A stretch of DNA of 64,000 nt from Lichina pygmaea (lineage: Eukaryota > Ascomycota > Lichinomycetes > Lichinales > Lichinaceae): positions 1,798,001 to 1,862,000 of the forward strand of contig OY730170.1 in assembly GCA_963422465.1 (NCBI GenBank), given 5' to 3'. Each line of letters opens with the position of its first letter. The stretch's first letter is position 1. The translations under genes were made by a program, and so were the position numbers. Under the pieces are notes generated by a model that was given only the letters and a program-made list of their open reading frames with translations, was not told the DNA's origin and did no database searches. This document shows positions 12,901 through 25,640 of this stretch, in pieces.

Positions 12901-14241
12901 TATATCATCGTGCGCACCAGGGTTCCCTGGCTGGTTTCGAAGCCCGTCCTGACAACCAGAGCCACGGCGCCATCATCCGGGGCGCGCGGTACCCTGGAGG
13001 GCAGGCTTGTTTTATCCCCAGACTCTCCTTCGTCTGCTCGACCGGGGGTGACCTGGAGAATCTTGGTACCACCGTAGAGGAAGGCCACCTTATCGAGCCC
13101 ATCTGGGTCGATGTACGCCTCGTCCGGCCGCAGTCGAATCGAATCTTTGAGCAACGGCGTGCTTTCTCCCGAGAGCATGGCCTCGTTGACGATAGCGCTG
13201 CCCTCGACCAAAAGAAGATCACACGCAAGCCCGCTGTCTTCCTTCGTGCGGCCAACCGACACAAGGTCCCCTGGAAGAAGGGCGTCACTGAGTATCTCCT
13301 GCCATGAATCCTGACGGTAAACCCAGATGTTGTACGGCTTGATGCTCATGCCTCGGAACTCGCTGAGGGTCCTCTGTCTCTGCCACACCACCGTGCTCTC
13401 GAACGCCACCAGCATGAAGAGCGTAAAGAGCGAGTAGTACCAGTACTCGTCGAGCAGCCACAGCCCCACACAGAACACCTGAAAGACGAAGAACGGTGCA
13501 ACGGCATGTTCTTTGAACAGCTCCGTAAAGGTGGGAACCGGGATGTCGAACGTGTTCGGGCCATAGTGTCTTTGAAATCGCTGAATCTCCGATCTCGATT
13601 GTAGCCCTTCTGTCCGCTTGAGGCTACCGACGGTTGGCCTTGGCTCTGCATCCAGCGGATACGCAAGAGGAGTGAAGGTATCGGTCTCCTTGCTGTACAG
13701 AAGACGCCTCTTCTGAAAATGAAACGAGAGGGCGAAGACACCACCAGTCTAAGTCCGGTCAGCGAGGTCAGAGCCACGTGGCCGAAAAGGAGTATCAGGA
13801 GCTCAACACACCTTGTCCCGGATGAGCGGACATATCTCCGCCGAGCCCGCGTTGGCCACGGGAATAACCTTGATGAGCTTGGCACTGCGAACGTCTCTCG
13901 CCTTGGTCGAAGTGAAGGCGGACTTGAGCGAAACGCTCCAATGTGTACTCAGCCACGTCAGGGACTGCACCGTGACGATGGCGCCTATCCAGACGAAGGT
14001 CCATTCTGACGACTGGATATACCTGTCATATCGCTCGAGAGAGAGGTAGACAGCTAGAAAAGCAGGCCAAATGAAGGTGAAGGGCCATATGTAGGCATGC
14101 AGGACCAACGGCAGTGGGTTGTGGAGAGTGGCCGAGCGGATCTGGGGATCCTCGACCAGAGACGGCCTTGGTGCGGCAAGAGATCAGCAAGGGGGCGCTC
14201 GTTGATGCGAAGAGGAGATCATAGAGAGGTATCACTTACAT
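9918..14241 (-). CDS. SPF1: P5A-type ATPase Spf1 (ER transmembrane-helix dislocase)
   Basis: P5A ATPases of the ER membrane remove mis-inserted transmembrane helices and affect ER ion and sterol balance (family knowledge). Exons on the minus strand are 14241-14240, 14166-13812, 13748-10794, 10739-10603 and 10542-9918, giving 1357 residues. The first intron (14167-14239) splits the start codon: AT lies before it and G after. Joining gives MPSLVEDPQIRSATLHNPLP, which matches the conserved fungal N-terminus. Visible motifs are the P5A signature PPELPMELSLAVN, the phosphorylation motif CFDKTGTLTGEDL, the hinge MITGDNPLTA and GDGTNDVGALKQAH. C-terminal hydrophobic segments end in a Lys/Arg-rich tail. 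The 54-nt intron 10740-10793 is a multiple of three and has no stop, so an unspliced reading looks open; removing it restores the family sequence SRARPVEQLSKERPQ. Confidence 0.93.
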
Positions 14242-15173
14242 TGTCCTGCGGAGGCGTAAATGCAGAGCGAGATGGAGAGAGGCCGACTCCCAGATCTATC
14301 TTCGCATTTTCTCGTGGCGCAGTTTTTTAGTCCGGTGCTGGCGTAGGTGTCCCGCCATGACGCGCACGTGTCAACACTAGCACGTGACCTGTGAACTGCC
14401 AAGTCAAAGGCCTAAGAGCTGCCTAGAGCTGAAAGCTAAACTACCCTATATCCAGGCTAGATGAGAGCTACGGGATAGGCTGTGTCTAATTTATGTAGCA
14501 AGCTGCTGGGCCAGAGGTCTTGGGGCACAATGGGGTCATGGGCGGACAAAGACTTGTTCGGTCTCAGTTGAATTTAGGACGATTAGATCAAAAGTAGTGA
14601 GACGACGTCTGTAAGTCGTGCCTCCGTACGTACATACTTACGATTACTTACCAGCCCGAACACTACTTCGTACTGTGCCCTGATCTCGTACGGGTACAGA
14701 CGCAACGCAGATGATTCGATAATGAACGCCGTCGATCTCTTCCACCTGTATGTCCGTACGTATGTAGGGCGGTAGGTCCACCAGAAAGGATCCTCATTCG
14801 CTTTCACCGTGTAGCAGGGCATATCCATCGACGCCGACGTGCTCAGAAGACTTTTCTGGTTGTGCAAGACGCCCCCAGGGATCCCTTTCAGGGCAGTCGC
14901 ATGGAGGGAGAAGTACTCCGTAGATATGAGCAAGGTAGCATTGAGGGAACAATCAGTAGAGAGAAATGCATCCAATGTACTTGAAGAGGTGGCAATCGAG
15001 ATTGAATTCCTGTCGCAGACCGTCGATGAGACCAACAGTCGAGCTCCGATCCAGAAGTTGATGGATTGTACAGATCAGCATAGACCAACAGTCGAGGCAG
15101 GAGAGTAAGATGCGGTCCAAATGAAGCAGCAGCAGCAGCAGTAGCAGCAGCAGCAGTAGCAGCAGCAGCTAGT
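14242..15173. other. Intergenic, SPF1 upstream region
   Basis: About 930 bp between the SPF1 start and the 3' end of the E2 gene (both on the minus strand). No coding sequence is recognised. GTAC-type motifs occur at about 14625-14650 and 14750-14770. A CAG/TAG run sits at the right edge. Confidence 0.6.
15126..15169. repeat. (CAG)n interrupted by TAG
   Basis: Run of CAG units with two TAG interruptions ending five bases before the E2 stop codon, in the 3' UTR side of that minus-strand gene. Confidence 0.85.
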
Positions 15174-16875
15174 CTATAAGATCAACTCCAAAGGGTGCTC
15201 GACAACCTTCTTGAATTCCCGAATCCATTCGGCCCCGACCGCCCCGTCGACGACCTTGTGATCGAACGATGCCGTCACCGTGATCTGCTCGTCCCATCCA
15301 ACTTCGGTCCCGGCCTCGGTCTCGAGGGGGATGGCGGCCTTCTTGACCGTGCCGACGGCCAGGATTCCGGCCTGCGGTGGGTTGATGACCGCCGTGAATC
15401 GCTCCACGGCCGTGTTCATGCCCATGTTGCTGATGGCGAAGGTGCCACCCTGGTATTGTTCCGGCTTCAGCTTGCCGTCCTTGGCTCTCTTGGCCAGCTC
15501 CTTGACCCTCGTCGATATGGTTTCCAGCCCCAGCCTATCGACGCCTCGGACGATCGGAGTCATCAAGCCGGCCGGGGTCGCGACCGCGACGCTGACGTCT
15601 ACGCTGTCGTACTGCCGAATCGTGTCTCCTCGCCAGCTCGAGTTGACCGCGGGCACCTTCCGACAAGCCACAGCACAGGCCTTGATAAAGAAATCGTTGA
15701 CCGACAGCTTGTATCTGCCGCCCGCCGACTCGTTCAGCGCTTGCCGGAGTTTCAATAGCTTCGCGACCGAGACGGTGGATGCCACGAAATAATGCGGGTT
15801 CTGGTTCATCGACTCCGTGAGCCGGTTCGCGATTGTCCGACGCATCGCCGTGGTGGGGATATCGTCGTATGACGGTGTTCCCGCCGTCGGGGCGCCTCCT
15901 GCCGGCGTCGCTGGCTTGTACTTCTTGATGTCTTCTTCGGTCACCTTTCCGTGGGACCCGGTGCCCTTGATATCCTTGAGCGGCACACCCTTCTCGAACG
16001 CCAAGGACTTGATGTAGGGACTGATTGGCGCTTCCCTCTCCAAGGTCGTCTGAAGCTTTCCTCCGGTCGACTGGGATTCCTGAGCGGACGGCTTGCTCTC
16101 CTTCGCGGCCTCGCTCGCAGCCGGAGGAGCCGTCCCGGACCCAGAATCTGCTGGCTCCGACGAATTGGCTGCCTCCTCTTTTGGCGGAGCCGCGGCTTTC
16201 TTGTCCCCTCCTGCGTCCTCGATGGTAAAGGAAGCAAAAGCCTCGACGTCACTGGCTTCTTCGACCATCACTGCTATCGGCTGCCGCTCGCTCAGCTCCT
16301 GGTTTCGCGTGCCAGATATAGCCATGGACCACTCACGCTTCCCACCGCAACGTCTTTCTCTCCCGAATCCTTCAAAACCTTTGCCAGAACGCCTTCCTCT
16401 TGGAATTCAAAGTCCATCTGAGCCTTGTCCGTCTCGATCTCGACAAGCACGTCTCCAGGCGATATCGTATCCCCTGCCTTCTTCTGCCACGTCCCAATAT
16501 TCCCTGAGGTCATCGTTGGAGACAGCGCGGGCATGCTGACGACGGAATGGTCAGGGAACGCTGCCAGAAAGTAGTGAGCGATTTGCGCTCAGCAGGCCTG
16601 ACATGCTGCCACCAAGTCTTGCCACGTACATTTTGAGGCATAGAAGCGCGATAGCGCCGTCGATGGAGCAAGCACTTTCCTGTGACCAGATACCCGTCAG
16701 CGGCGTACGAGTTCCAGGTGGGAGCGCCCGGAGCAAGAACGCTGCACTCTACGCACCCTGTCCGGACTGGACGCCTGCCCCAGCCAGATAACCAGCTATG
16801 CTTCGAGCTCACTGCCACCGGACTTCGAGCGTGACATTGGCCCGCCGAGCGGACAAGCATCCAGCTCGCCGACAT
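15174..16875 (-). CDS. LAT1: Pyruvate dehydrogenase E2, dihydrolipoamide acetyltransferase
   Basis: This is the mitochondrial core of the pyruvate dehydrogenase complex; it passes acetyl groups from lipoyl-lysine to CoA. Exons on the minus strand are 16875-16757, 16679-16630, 16560-16337 and 16280-15174, giving 499 residues. Domains in order: an N-terminal Arg/Ser-rich presequence; one lipoyl domain starting [16 protein letters not shown] with the lipoylation motif [11 protein letters not shown]; an Ala/Pro/Ser/Glu linker; a peripheral-subunit binding domain ([17 protein letters not shown]); and a catalytic domain ending [13 protein letters not shown], which has the HxxxDG active site. The exact start ATG is uncertain (16875 or 16857 both suit a presequence). 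Family and other exons are firm. Confidence 0.93.
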
Positions 16876-17392
16876 GCTGTCGAGACCCTGTCGCAGGGCT
16901 GGCGGGAATCGCAACGACAATACTCAATTAGAGGTGAACAGCTGTCGAGCAGCCAAAACGGCGAGGACGGAAAGGCAGGCCGTTGATGGATGGAGGACAG
17001 TCTTTATCTTGCTTCCCTTCTCATGGCACTCCGGCTCCTCGAAGTCTCTCCTCTTGATTCAAGATCACAACTCGGGTCCGTAAAAATTCGGACCTTCCCG
17101 CTGGGGGGTAAGCAGTATTTTACGGAGATCCATAGAGACTTTTTGCGCTGTTCTTGACCACGTCTGACAAAGCCGCAGAGATTCGTCGAGAGGCAGCCGA
17201 GGCCAAGCCGTCTCGGTGCTCGAACAGCGACGTTGTGATTCTTGACGTGAATAGTCACTGAAGACGGTCAGTCCGTCGAGTCCACCGATGGGACAGCCCA
17301 TGGTCGACTTCGAGATCTCCATTGCGGGTCGCATATCCCGTGAACGCAGTGTCTGACGCCTTGCGCGTACGGCCCCTTGGAGTTGTTGCAAG
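16876..17392. promoter_or_regulatory. Shared upstream region of LAT1 (-) and SEC7 (+)
   Basis: The two genes diverge from this 517-bp stretch, so both promoters must lie in or near it. I see no clear TATA box. A short G6 run and no long open frame are present. Confidence 0.5.
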
Positions 17393-20300
17393 ATGTCTGA
17401 CACGGACGGCTCCGCCGCCGTTGACGGCCAGGACAGGGCCAGCGAGCCGGAGCAGGACCCGGTTCGATCAACACGGCCTGGAGAGGTCGACGGCGCAGAG
17501 GTGGAAGCAAAGAGCTATGGCTCGCTCTCCGAGGCGGATGCCAGAACCACGGAAAATGATGGCCGACGCACAGCATCTGAGGACGGGAATGGTCTTCCGC
17601 CTTCCCAGAGGGCCCCGGACGATGCGCCTGCTATTTCTGTGGAGGCATCGACCAACACCGACGACAAGAAGCTACCACCTGTTCCAGCCGAAACCCTCAG
17701 GGATGGTGCGTTACACGTGGACCCTAGATCTCTGCAGCCGGGCTCGCCAGGCCAACCGTCTGGCGCCGAATCCGATGCCGTACCGGACCTATCTCGTCCT
17801 CGGACCCAGTCGCTGGCCAGCTCCAACGGCGCTGCGCGCCCGCCATTGCCGAGCTCCATGATCTTTGTTGTCAGCGCGCTGGAGTCCATAGCCTCGTCGA
17901 AGGACGCGCGAAGACGCAGGCAGCTCGGCGACGCGACACAAAAGGCCCTCAACGCCATCAAGGAGTCTGATCCGCAGCTGCCTGACCCGGAGATTGTTTT
18001 TCAGCCCCTCCAGCTTGCGACGATGACAGGCAATGTTACCCTCACGACCGTGGCGTTGGATTGCATCGGAAAACTGATCAGCTACTCGTACTTTGCCGCT
18101 CCGTACGGTGTCAAACGGACGCAGGAAGATGGGTCTGAGGGACCGTTGCCGCTCATTGAGCGCGCCATAGACACGATCATCGAGTGCTTCCAAGGGGAAG
18201 CGACGCCTCACGAGACCCAGCTGCAGATTGTGAAATCGCTGCTGGCCGCCGTTCTGAATGACAAGATTGTGGTGCATGGAGCTGGATTGCTGAAAGCGGT
18301 CCGGCAAACCTACAACATCTTTCTGTTGTCCAAATCCAGCAGCAACCAGCAGATCGCTCAGGGCACCCTTACGCAGATGATCGGAACGATATTCGAGCGG
18401 CTGAAGATCCGGCTGGCCCTGAAGGAAGCCAGGCTGAAGACGTCCAAGCACCCGGAGGCCGTCGAGTCGACCGATTCGAGCCCCTTGGCGGTAGATGCTC
18501 AGGACCCAACGGCCGCCGACGACGAACCAAATGGAACTCACGATGGGTCCCCAGCGTATCCCTTGGCCGACTCCAGCGGTCGCGAGAGGAAACGAGAGGA
18601 AAGAATTACGTTGCAGAGCTTCGAGAATCGTAAGAGCTTCGACGACGACCGCATCAACGACGACGCTCCAACGACGGTCACTCGTGCTCCCATCGGTCTC
18701 CAAGGCAGCCGAACGCCGTCCGGCTTGGCGACCCGGAGACAGAGTCATCGCGATAGCCGAAGATCGGACGACACGACGGACGACGATGAAGAGGACGAGA
18801 TCTACATCAAGGATGCCTTTCTCGTCTTCCGAGCCATGTGCAAGCTGAGCATAAAAACCTTGCCGGCGGAGCAGCTGCTCGATCTGAAGTCTCAGGGGAT
18901 GCGCCAGAAACTGCTGTCGTTGCACCTCGTCCATACCATCCTCAACAGCCACATGCTCGTCTTCACGTCGCCTCTGGCCACGATACGTAGCAGCAGCAGC
19001 GACGAACCGTCCACGTTCCTGCAGGCGACCAAGCAGTATCTTTGCCTAAGCTTAAGCCGCAATGGCGCGAGCTCGGTGAACCGCGTCTTCGAGGTCAGCT
19101 GCGAGATTTTCTGGCTGATGCTCAAGAGCCTGAGGGTGATGCTGAAGGTAAGGAGAGCTTTCTCGGGCTGGAGTGTGATCTTCTCTCATTCTGCATCCAG
19201 AAAGAAATCGAAGTGTTCCTCAAGGAGATCTATCTCGCCATTCTTGAGAGACGGAACGCACCAATGATTCAGCGGCAATGTCTCCTGAACGTCCTGGAGC
19301 GACTTGCTGCAGACCCAAGAGCCCTGGTAGAGATCTACCTCAACTATGACTGCGACCGAGCCGCGCTAGACAACATGTTCCAAAGGTTCGCGCCGTCTCG
19401 TTTGGAACGCTCCGCTTCGGATTGTGTTAGCGCTGACTGCTCAGGATCATTGAGCACCTGTCTCGGATCTCGAGCACGACCGTCACCGTCAGTCCGGCAC
19501 AACAGCAGCAGTATCGGGAGCAGCTTCAAAGAGCCTCGCACCCGACGACGGAGTGGCAGGAACCTGGGACCCTCCCCCCGTCGCTCTCGACGGCCAATAT
19601 CACCGACATGCCCGAGCCCGAATCTACAGTTCCTGTCGAATATGCGCTGAGGCAGAAATCCCTGAATTGCCTCGTTACCACCTTACGCTCACTCGTCAAC
19701 TGGTCACAGCAAGACATCGCTGAGACGAGCGCAAGGCTTCAGGATCCAGGTTCCCTCGCGGCCAGGATAAACTCGAGAGAATCTCTCGACGCGCTGGGCC
19801 AGGGGACCGGCGCGTCGACGCCGAAGGTCCCGCAATCGGACATCCCTACCGAGGTGACTGCGTCGATGGGGCCTTTGGAGGACGACCCGGGCGAGTTTGG
19901 CGTGGCCAAGCAACAGAAGACCGCCTTGCTCAATGGAATCAAGCAGTTCAACTTCAAGCCAAAGCGTGGAATCAAGTACCTGATCAAAGAAGGCTTCGTG
20001 CCCTCTGACGCGCCACAGGATGTCGCGGCCTTCTTGTTACACACTCAGGAGCTGGACAAGGCGATGATCGGCGAGTATCTAGGAGAGGGAGAGCAGGAGA
20101 ATGTTGCGACGATGCATGCCTTTGTCGATTTGATGGACTTCAGAAGGACCCGATTCGTAGATGCTCTCCGTCGGTTCTTGCAGAGTTTCCGCCTTCCCGG
20201 CGAAGCCCAAAAGATTGACAGATTCATGCTCAAGTTCGCAGAGCGCTACATCTCCGGCAACCCCAAAGCCTTTGCGAACGCAGATACAGCCTACGTGCTG

Positions 20301-23300
20301 GCGTACTCCGCCATCATGTTGAACACCGACCTGCACAGCGCGAAGATCAAGGGTCGAAGGATGACGAAGGAAGAGTTCATCAAGAACAACAGAGGCATCA
20401 ACGACGACGCTGACCTTCCGGACGAATACCTCGAGGGCATCTACGACGAAATCGCTCACAACGAGATTGTTCTGTACACGGAGCGAGAGTCGGCAGGGCC
20501 GGTTGGGCCTACGCTGCAGCCAAACGCTGGGTTGGCGGCCAATATCGGTCAGGCCCTGGCCACCGTGGGCCGCGATCTGCAACGAGAAGCTTACGTACAA
20601 GCGTCCGAGGAGATGGCCAACAAGACGGAGCAGCTGTTCCGCAACCTCTTGAGGGCGCAGCGGAAAAGCGCCCTCAAGCCGGAGCTGTCTCGATTCATCC
20701 CGGCTACATCTTTCAAGCACGTGGGGCCGATGTTCGATGTCACGTGGATGTCGCTCCTCATGGGTCTCGCCGGCCAGGTTCAAGATACTCACAACCAAGA
20801 GACCACGAGACTTTGCATGGAGGGTTTCAGATATGCAATACGTATATGCTGCCTCTTCGAGCTCGACACGCCTAGAGTCGCGTTCGTCTCCGCGCTGGCC
20901 AAGTTTACGCATCTGAACAATCTCAATGAGATGACCGCCAAGAACTTTGAGGCCCTGAAGAGTCTGCTCGAGGTCGCACAAGCCGAGGGTAACCTGCTCA
21001 AGGATTCGTGGAAAGACATCTTGGCTTGCATCAGCCAGCTTGACCGATTTCAGCTCATCTCCGCCGGTGTCGACGAAGGTGCCGTCCCGGACATGTTCAA
21101 GGCCGGGATCGTTCCGCCTGCTCGAGCAGACTCGGGAGGTCCCCGCAAGTCGGCTCCAGGATCACGGAAGCCCCGCTCCCGCGCTCCCAATAGCACGACG
21201 AACTTCCCCCCAGCCATTGCGCTAGAGAGCAGGTCGACAGACATCATCAAGACGGTGGACAGGATATTCACGACGACGGCAAACTTGTCCGGCGAGGCTA
21301 TCGTCCACTTCGTTCGGGCGCTGAGCGAGGTCAGCTGGCAGGAGATTCAGTCTTCCGGACAGAGCGAGTCGCCCAGGACATTCAGTCTCCAGAAGCTGGT
21401 CGAGATCAGCTATTACAACATGACCCGGGTTCGGTTCGAGTGGTCAGCGGTATGGCAGGTTCTCGGAGAGCACTTTAACCACGTTGGTTGTCACATCAAC
21501 ACAAATGTGGTTTTCATGGCTCTGGACTCTCTGCGGCAGCTGTCCATGCGCTTCATGGAGCTCGAAGAGCTTCCAGGGTTCAAATTTCAGAAAGACTTCC
21601 TAAAGCCTTTTGAGCACGTCATGGCCAACAGCGGAACGGTGATGGTCAAGGACATGGTTCTCCGATGTCTGATCCAGATGATCCAAGCTCGTGGGAATAA
21701 CATTCGGTCTGGTTGGAAGACGATGTTTGGAGTCTTTACCGTGGCAGCGAGGGAGCCCTATGGCAAGTGGAACCCGACGTCGAGTAGACCTCGTTCGTTC
21801 AGGCGGCTGATTTTTCCCTACAGAGAGCATTGTCAACCTCGCATCCGACAATGTCACGCAGATCTACAATACCCGATTTGGACTGGTCATCTCTCAAGGG
21901 GCATTCGCAGACTTGGTCGTCTGCCTGACCGAGTTCTCCAAGAACATGAAGTTCCAAAAGAAGTCGTTGCAAGCCATCGAGCTTATCAAGTCAACCGTGC
22001 CAAAGATGCTCAAGACGGCCGAATGCCCCCTGTCCAGCGCTTCCCGATCCAAGAAAGGCCAACCGAGATCCGAGTCAGAACGATCACCAACCCGTATCAT
22101 GCAGGAGGAGCAGTTCTGGTTTCCGGTTCTGTTCGCATTCCACAATGTCTTGATGACGGGGGATGATCTCGAGGTCAGATCGAGGTAGGTGCAAGGGGGC
22201 AACGTGTGCTTGTAGCCTTGGCTAACGACCGCTGTAGGGCGTTGAGCTACTTGTTCGAGGGTCTCATCCGATATGGCGGCGACTTTTCACCGGAGTTCTG
22301 GGACATACTCTGGCGGCAGCTTCTGTATCCCATCTTCATGGTGCTCAAATCGAAGTCGGAGCTGACAAAGGTGATGAATCACGAGGAGCTGTCGGTGTGG
22401 CTGTCGACGACGATGATCCAAGCTCTGAGGAACATGATCGCCCTCTTCACGCACTACTTCCAGTCGCTGGAGTACATGCTCGATCGCTTCCTGGATCTCT
22501 TGACTCTCTGCATCTGTCAGGAGAACGACACGATTGCGCGGATCGGCAGCAACTGCTTGCAGCAGCTCATCCTGCAGAACGTCGACAAGTTCAACGCCAA
22601 GCACTGGATGAAGATTGTCGGGGCCTTCGTGGAGCTGTTCGAGCGCACAACAGCGGATCAGCTGTTCACCGCCGCGGGGTCGTCTGTGCCTGCAACTCCA
22701 ATCACGAACGGGGAGAGGACGCCAAAGCCCGAGAGTCAGCCGTCACCTGCAAACGCCCAGAGCGGTACTGCCCTCGATGAGACTGCCGCGGACCCAGACG
22801 ACCCGAACACGTTGACGATCAATGGGCTGCCGCTGACAGGACCGCCCTCAATCCGCACGGATGTGAGCCAGGCTGCCACGTCTGGACCCGGAGACGACGC
22901 GGCACAGTCTGCGCAAAGCGCCACCGGCGCGACAGAGCTCGAGGACTACCGGCCGGCGTCTGAACTCCAGCAGCAGCCGGTGGTGGTGACGACGGCGCGG
23001 CGACGCATCTTCAACAAGATCATCATGAAATGCGTCTTGCAGCTGCTCATGATCGAGACGGTCAACGAGCTCTTCTCGAACGACACCGTCTACACGCAGA
23101 TCCCGAGCGGCGAGCTGCTGCGACTCATGACCGTGCTCCGCAAGAGCTTCCTCTTCGCTCGGAAGTTCAACGGCGACAAGGACCTCCGCATGCGGCTCTG
23201 GAGGGACGGCTTCATGAAGCAGCCGCCGAACTTGTTGAAGCAGGAGAGTGGCAGCGCCGCCACGTACGTGTCGATCCTGCTGAGGATGTACCACGACGAA

Positions 23301-24202
23301 GGCGAGGAGCGGAAGAAGAGTCAGGCGGAGATTGAAGCGGCGTTGATTCCGTAAGTGGAACCGGGTCTTTCTTCTCCTGATATCAGACCCCGTTCATGCT
23401 TCTGCTGTCCGTGTTTGGTCAGATCGTCGATCAATCTGACAATCCTCTCAGCCTATGCGTGGACATTATCCAAGGATACGTGCTCCTGGACGAGGACACG
23501 CAGCAGCGAAACATCTTGGCGTGGCGACCCGTCGTGGTGGAGGTCTTGGAAGGGTACACGCACTTCCCACTCGCCGACTTTGACAAGTACGTCGAGACTT
23601 TTTATCCATTGGCCGTCGAGCTGCTCGACCGCGATCTCGGCCACGAGCTGCGTCTCGCGCTGCAAGCACTGTACCGCCGGATTGGGGAGTGTCGCATGGG
23701 CATGTCGCCAGTGTCGAACGATCATCATCATCATCATCATCATCGCGGTGGTGATGCTGGCGGTGCTGGCGGTGCTGGTCACGACGGTCAAAGGCGGCCA
23801 CGAGAGTCTTCTCAAACACAGCCTCCGGGTCGACAACGGCACAATCGGAATGGTTCGTCCCTGAACGCGAAGAACACGTCGGGGATATCGCCGACGACGA
23901 CGACGACGACCGCGGCTTCGGCGTCAGGCTCCGCGCCCACATCGCCTACAATGACCAGCGGCGCCAGTCATTCGTCCGTGCATCATCCTCCGGAGTCGCC
24001 CTCGACCGGAGCCCGAGCAGGAGCACGAGCGCGAGAAGGAGCAGGAGCAGTTGGAGCGGCAGCGGAATCGACCAGCCCGACCAAGGAGCACAAACATCAT
24101 TACACACCGACGGGCCATTCATCGTCAGGATCGGCATCAGTTTCAGCATCAGCATCCCGTTCATCGTCCACGACGACCGTTCCTTTTCCAACTTTCCGAT
24201 GA
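17393..24202 (+). CDS. SEC7: Sec7-type ARF guanine nucleotide exchange factor (BIG family)
   Basis: This large Golgi GEF activates Arf1 at the trans-Golgi. Exons are 17393-19147, 19201-19385, 19445-21762, 21824-22184, 22238-23350 and 23452-24202, giving 2160 residues. The N-terminus is acidic and disordered. The DCB region begins near residue 160 (SMIFVVSALESIASSKDARR), followed by the HUS region. The catalytic Sec7 domain lies at about residues 800-1000, with the glutamic finger in FRLPGEAQKIDRFMLKFAE and the ALNTDLHS-type motif MLNTDLHSAKIKG. HDS repeats follow, then a low-complexity tail with eight consecutive His and Ala/Ser/Thr runs. Intron 3 (21763-21823) has a GC donor (G|GCAAGT...CTACAG); only this splice keeps the family reading YESIVNLA. 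The last intron is 101 nt. Confidence 0.93.
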
Positions 24203-24622
24203 GCCTTCTTCGCTCTGATGTCTCTTCGGTCTGATAAGTCTTGTCGCTTCGATAAGCCTTGTTCGCTCCTGCATTATAAAAGGTCTTTCCCATTTCAACC
24301 GGTCCGGCTACATTCCGGAAACTTGGTCGGACCAAGTCCTGTCGTCGTCGATTCTGCACGTCCCGACAAACCCGTATATTCGAAACGCTCGCCCCCTTCC
24401 CCGTCCTCCTCCTCCTCCTCCTCCTCCTTCTGTCCGTTGCTCATTTTCTCCCAATGTCAAGGTTCGCTCTCAGATGGCATTGGGTTTTTTATAAAGTATC
24501 TAGTTTTTCTCCTGGTCGATGGTGTCTCTACGTACTCGAAAAGTCTCCCCTACGTATTTGATAAGTCTCACCTGCGTGATCTATTAGTCTTTCTACCCAA
24601 TAGCCTCTCTGCTTGATAACTT
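24203..24622. other. SEC7 3' flank, pyrimidine-rich
   Basis: C/T-rich DNA with a (TCC)n run near 24402-24428 and repeated aagtctc/gataagtc phrases. No gene. It ends at the 12-bp target-site duplication of the inserted retroposon. Confidence 0.6.
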
Positions 24623-24634
24623 ATCTAATCATCC
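24623..24634. repeat. Target-site duplication, left copy
   Basis: ATCTAATCATCC occurs here and again at 26790-26801, flanking the chimeric retroposon exactly. Confidence 0.85.
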
Positions 24635-24636
24635 GA

Positions 24637-25640
24637 TCGAGCTGCTGGTGTTGCGGAGCGACGGGCCACCGGAGGTGTCGCGCAGGCACCCTGGACGCCC
24701 CCGTGAAACAGCTACAGCAGAACAGAAGACTGCGACCAAGCTTGGGAGATGAAAACCACCCGACAGACGACTACCGTGTACGCTACGGCCCGAAGCCAGC
24801 CCCACAGCTGGTGGATGTGAAGTCTAGGCGTCTGATAGGGCACCTCTGGAGTAGTCGAGAGGAGTTCTCGTCACGTCACCCTCCTAGCAGTCTCCAGCTA
24901 ACGCGTGAGGATCTGCTAGGGGGGGAGTGGCCTTGGCACCGCGGCGTTGTTAATCGAACGGGGACCACCTGTTAAAGAAGGAGAGTGGTCGTACGAGGAG
25001 ACGTCGCCGCTCCAGTGCCTAAGGGCCGTGTGATAGCCAAAGTGCTGGCTTGATGGTTTTGCCTAAGGCCTTGCCACGAAGTCTCTTCGTACGATCCACA
25101 ATCTGGGGCCAGGGGACTGGGTTATCCAGTGGGCCAACAGGTGCAACCGGGGCCCCACAGGCGACAGCGGACCAAGGAGAACTCCTCCCTACTTGGTTAG
25201 TGGGCTGGAAAGGCGGCCCTGCAGGTGTTGGCATGGCCTGCAGGGTCTGTAAGGCCTGCGAGGCATGGTCGGCCTTCGTACGAGAGATCTGCGAAGGTAA
25301 CGCGAAACAGCTAACAACTGCGAGGCGTGGCATATAATGGCAGTGACGGAGGTAGGGCCTGGGCCTACTACGAGACTGTCTATATGGCCCGTGAGGACGG
25401 ATGCGCATGCCGGTTCGTACGGAGTGCAGGCTTAGGCTGCAAACGACGAGCTCAGGGAGCAAACTACAGTTGGAGCGTGGGCTCTGGGCTGGTGACCCAG
25501 CGCTCCGAAGCAGGATCCCAGGGGTGAGCACGTACGGCGGAGTGCAAGAGACCTCGGGACTGTGGGAAAGCGTGGTAGAGACCCTGTGCGGGGGGTGCCA
25601 ACTCTACACTATGTTCTGGCATAGTACGACTGTGGCCCGG
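24637..25640 (+). repeat. Module W, copy 1 (non-coding, about 1.0 kb)
   Basis: It begins tcgagctgctggtgttgcgg and ends gtacgactgtggcccgg. Aligned by eye with 55616-56621, it is the same length within two bases. Differences are mostly cg here versus tg or ca in the other copy. No long open frame is shared by both copies. Confidence 0.85.
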
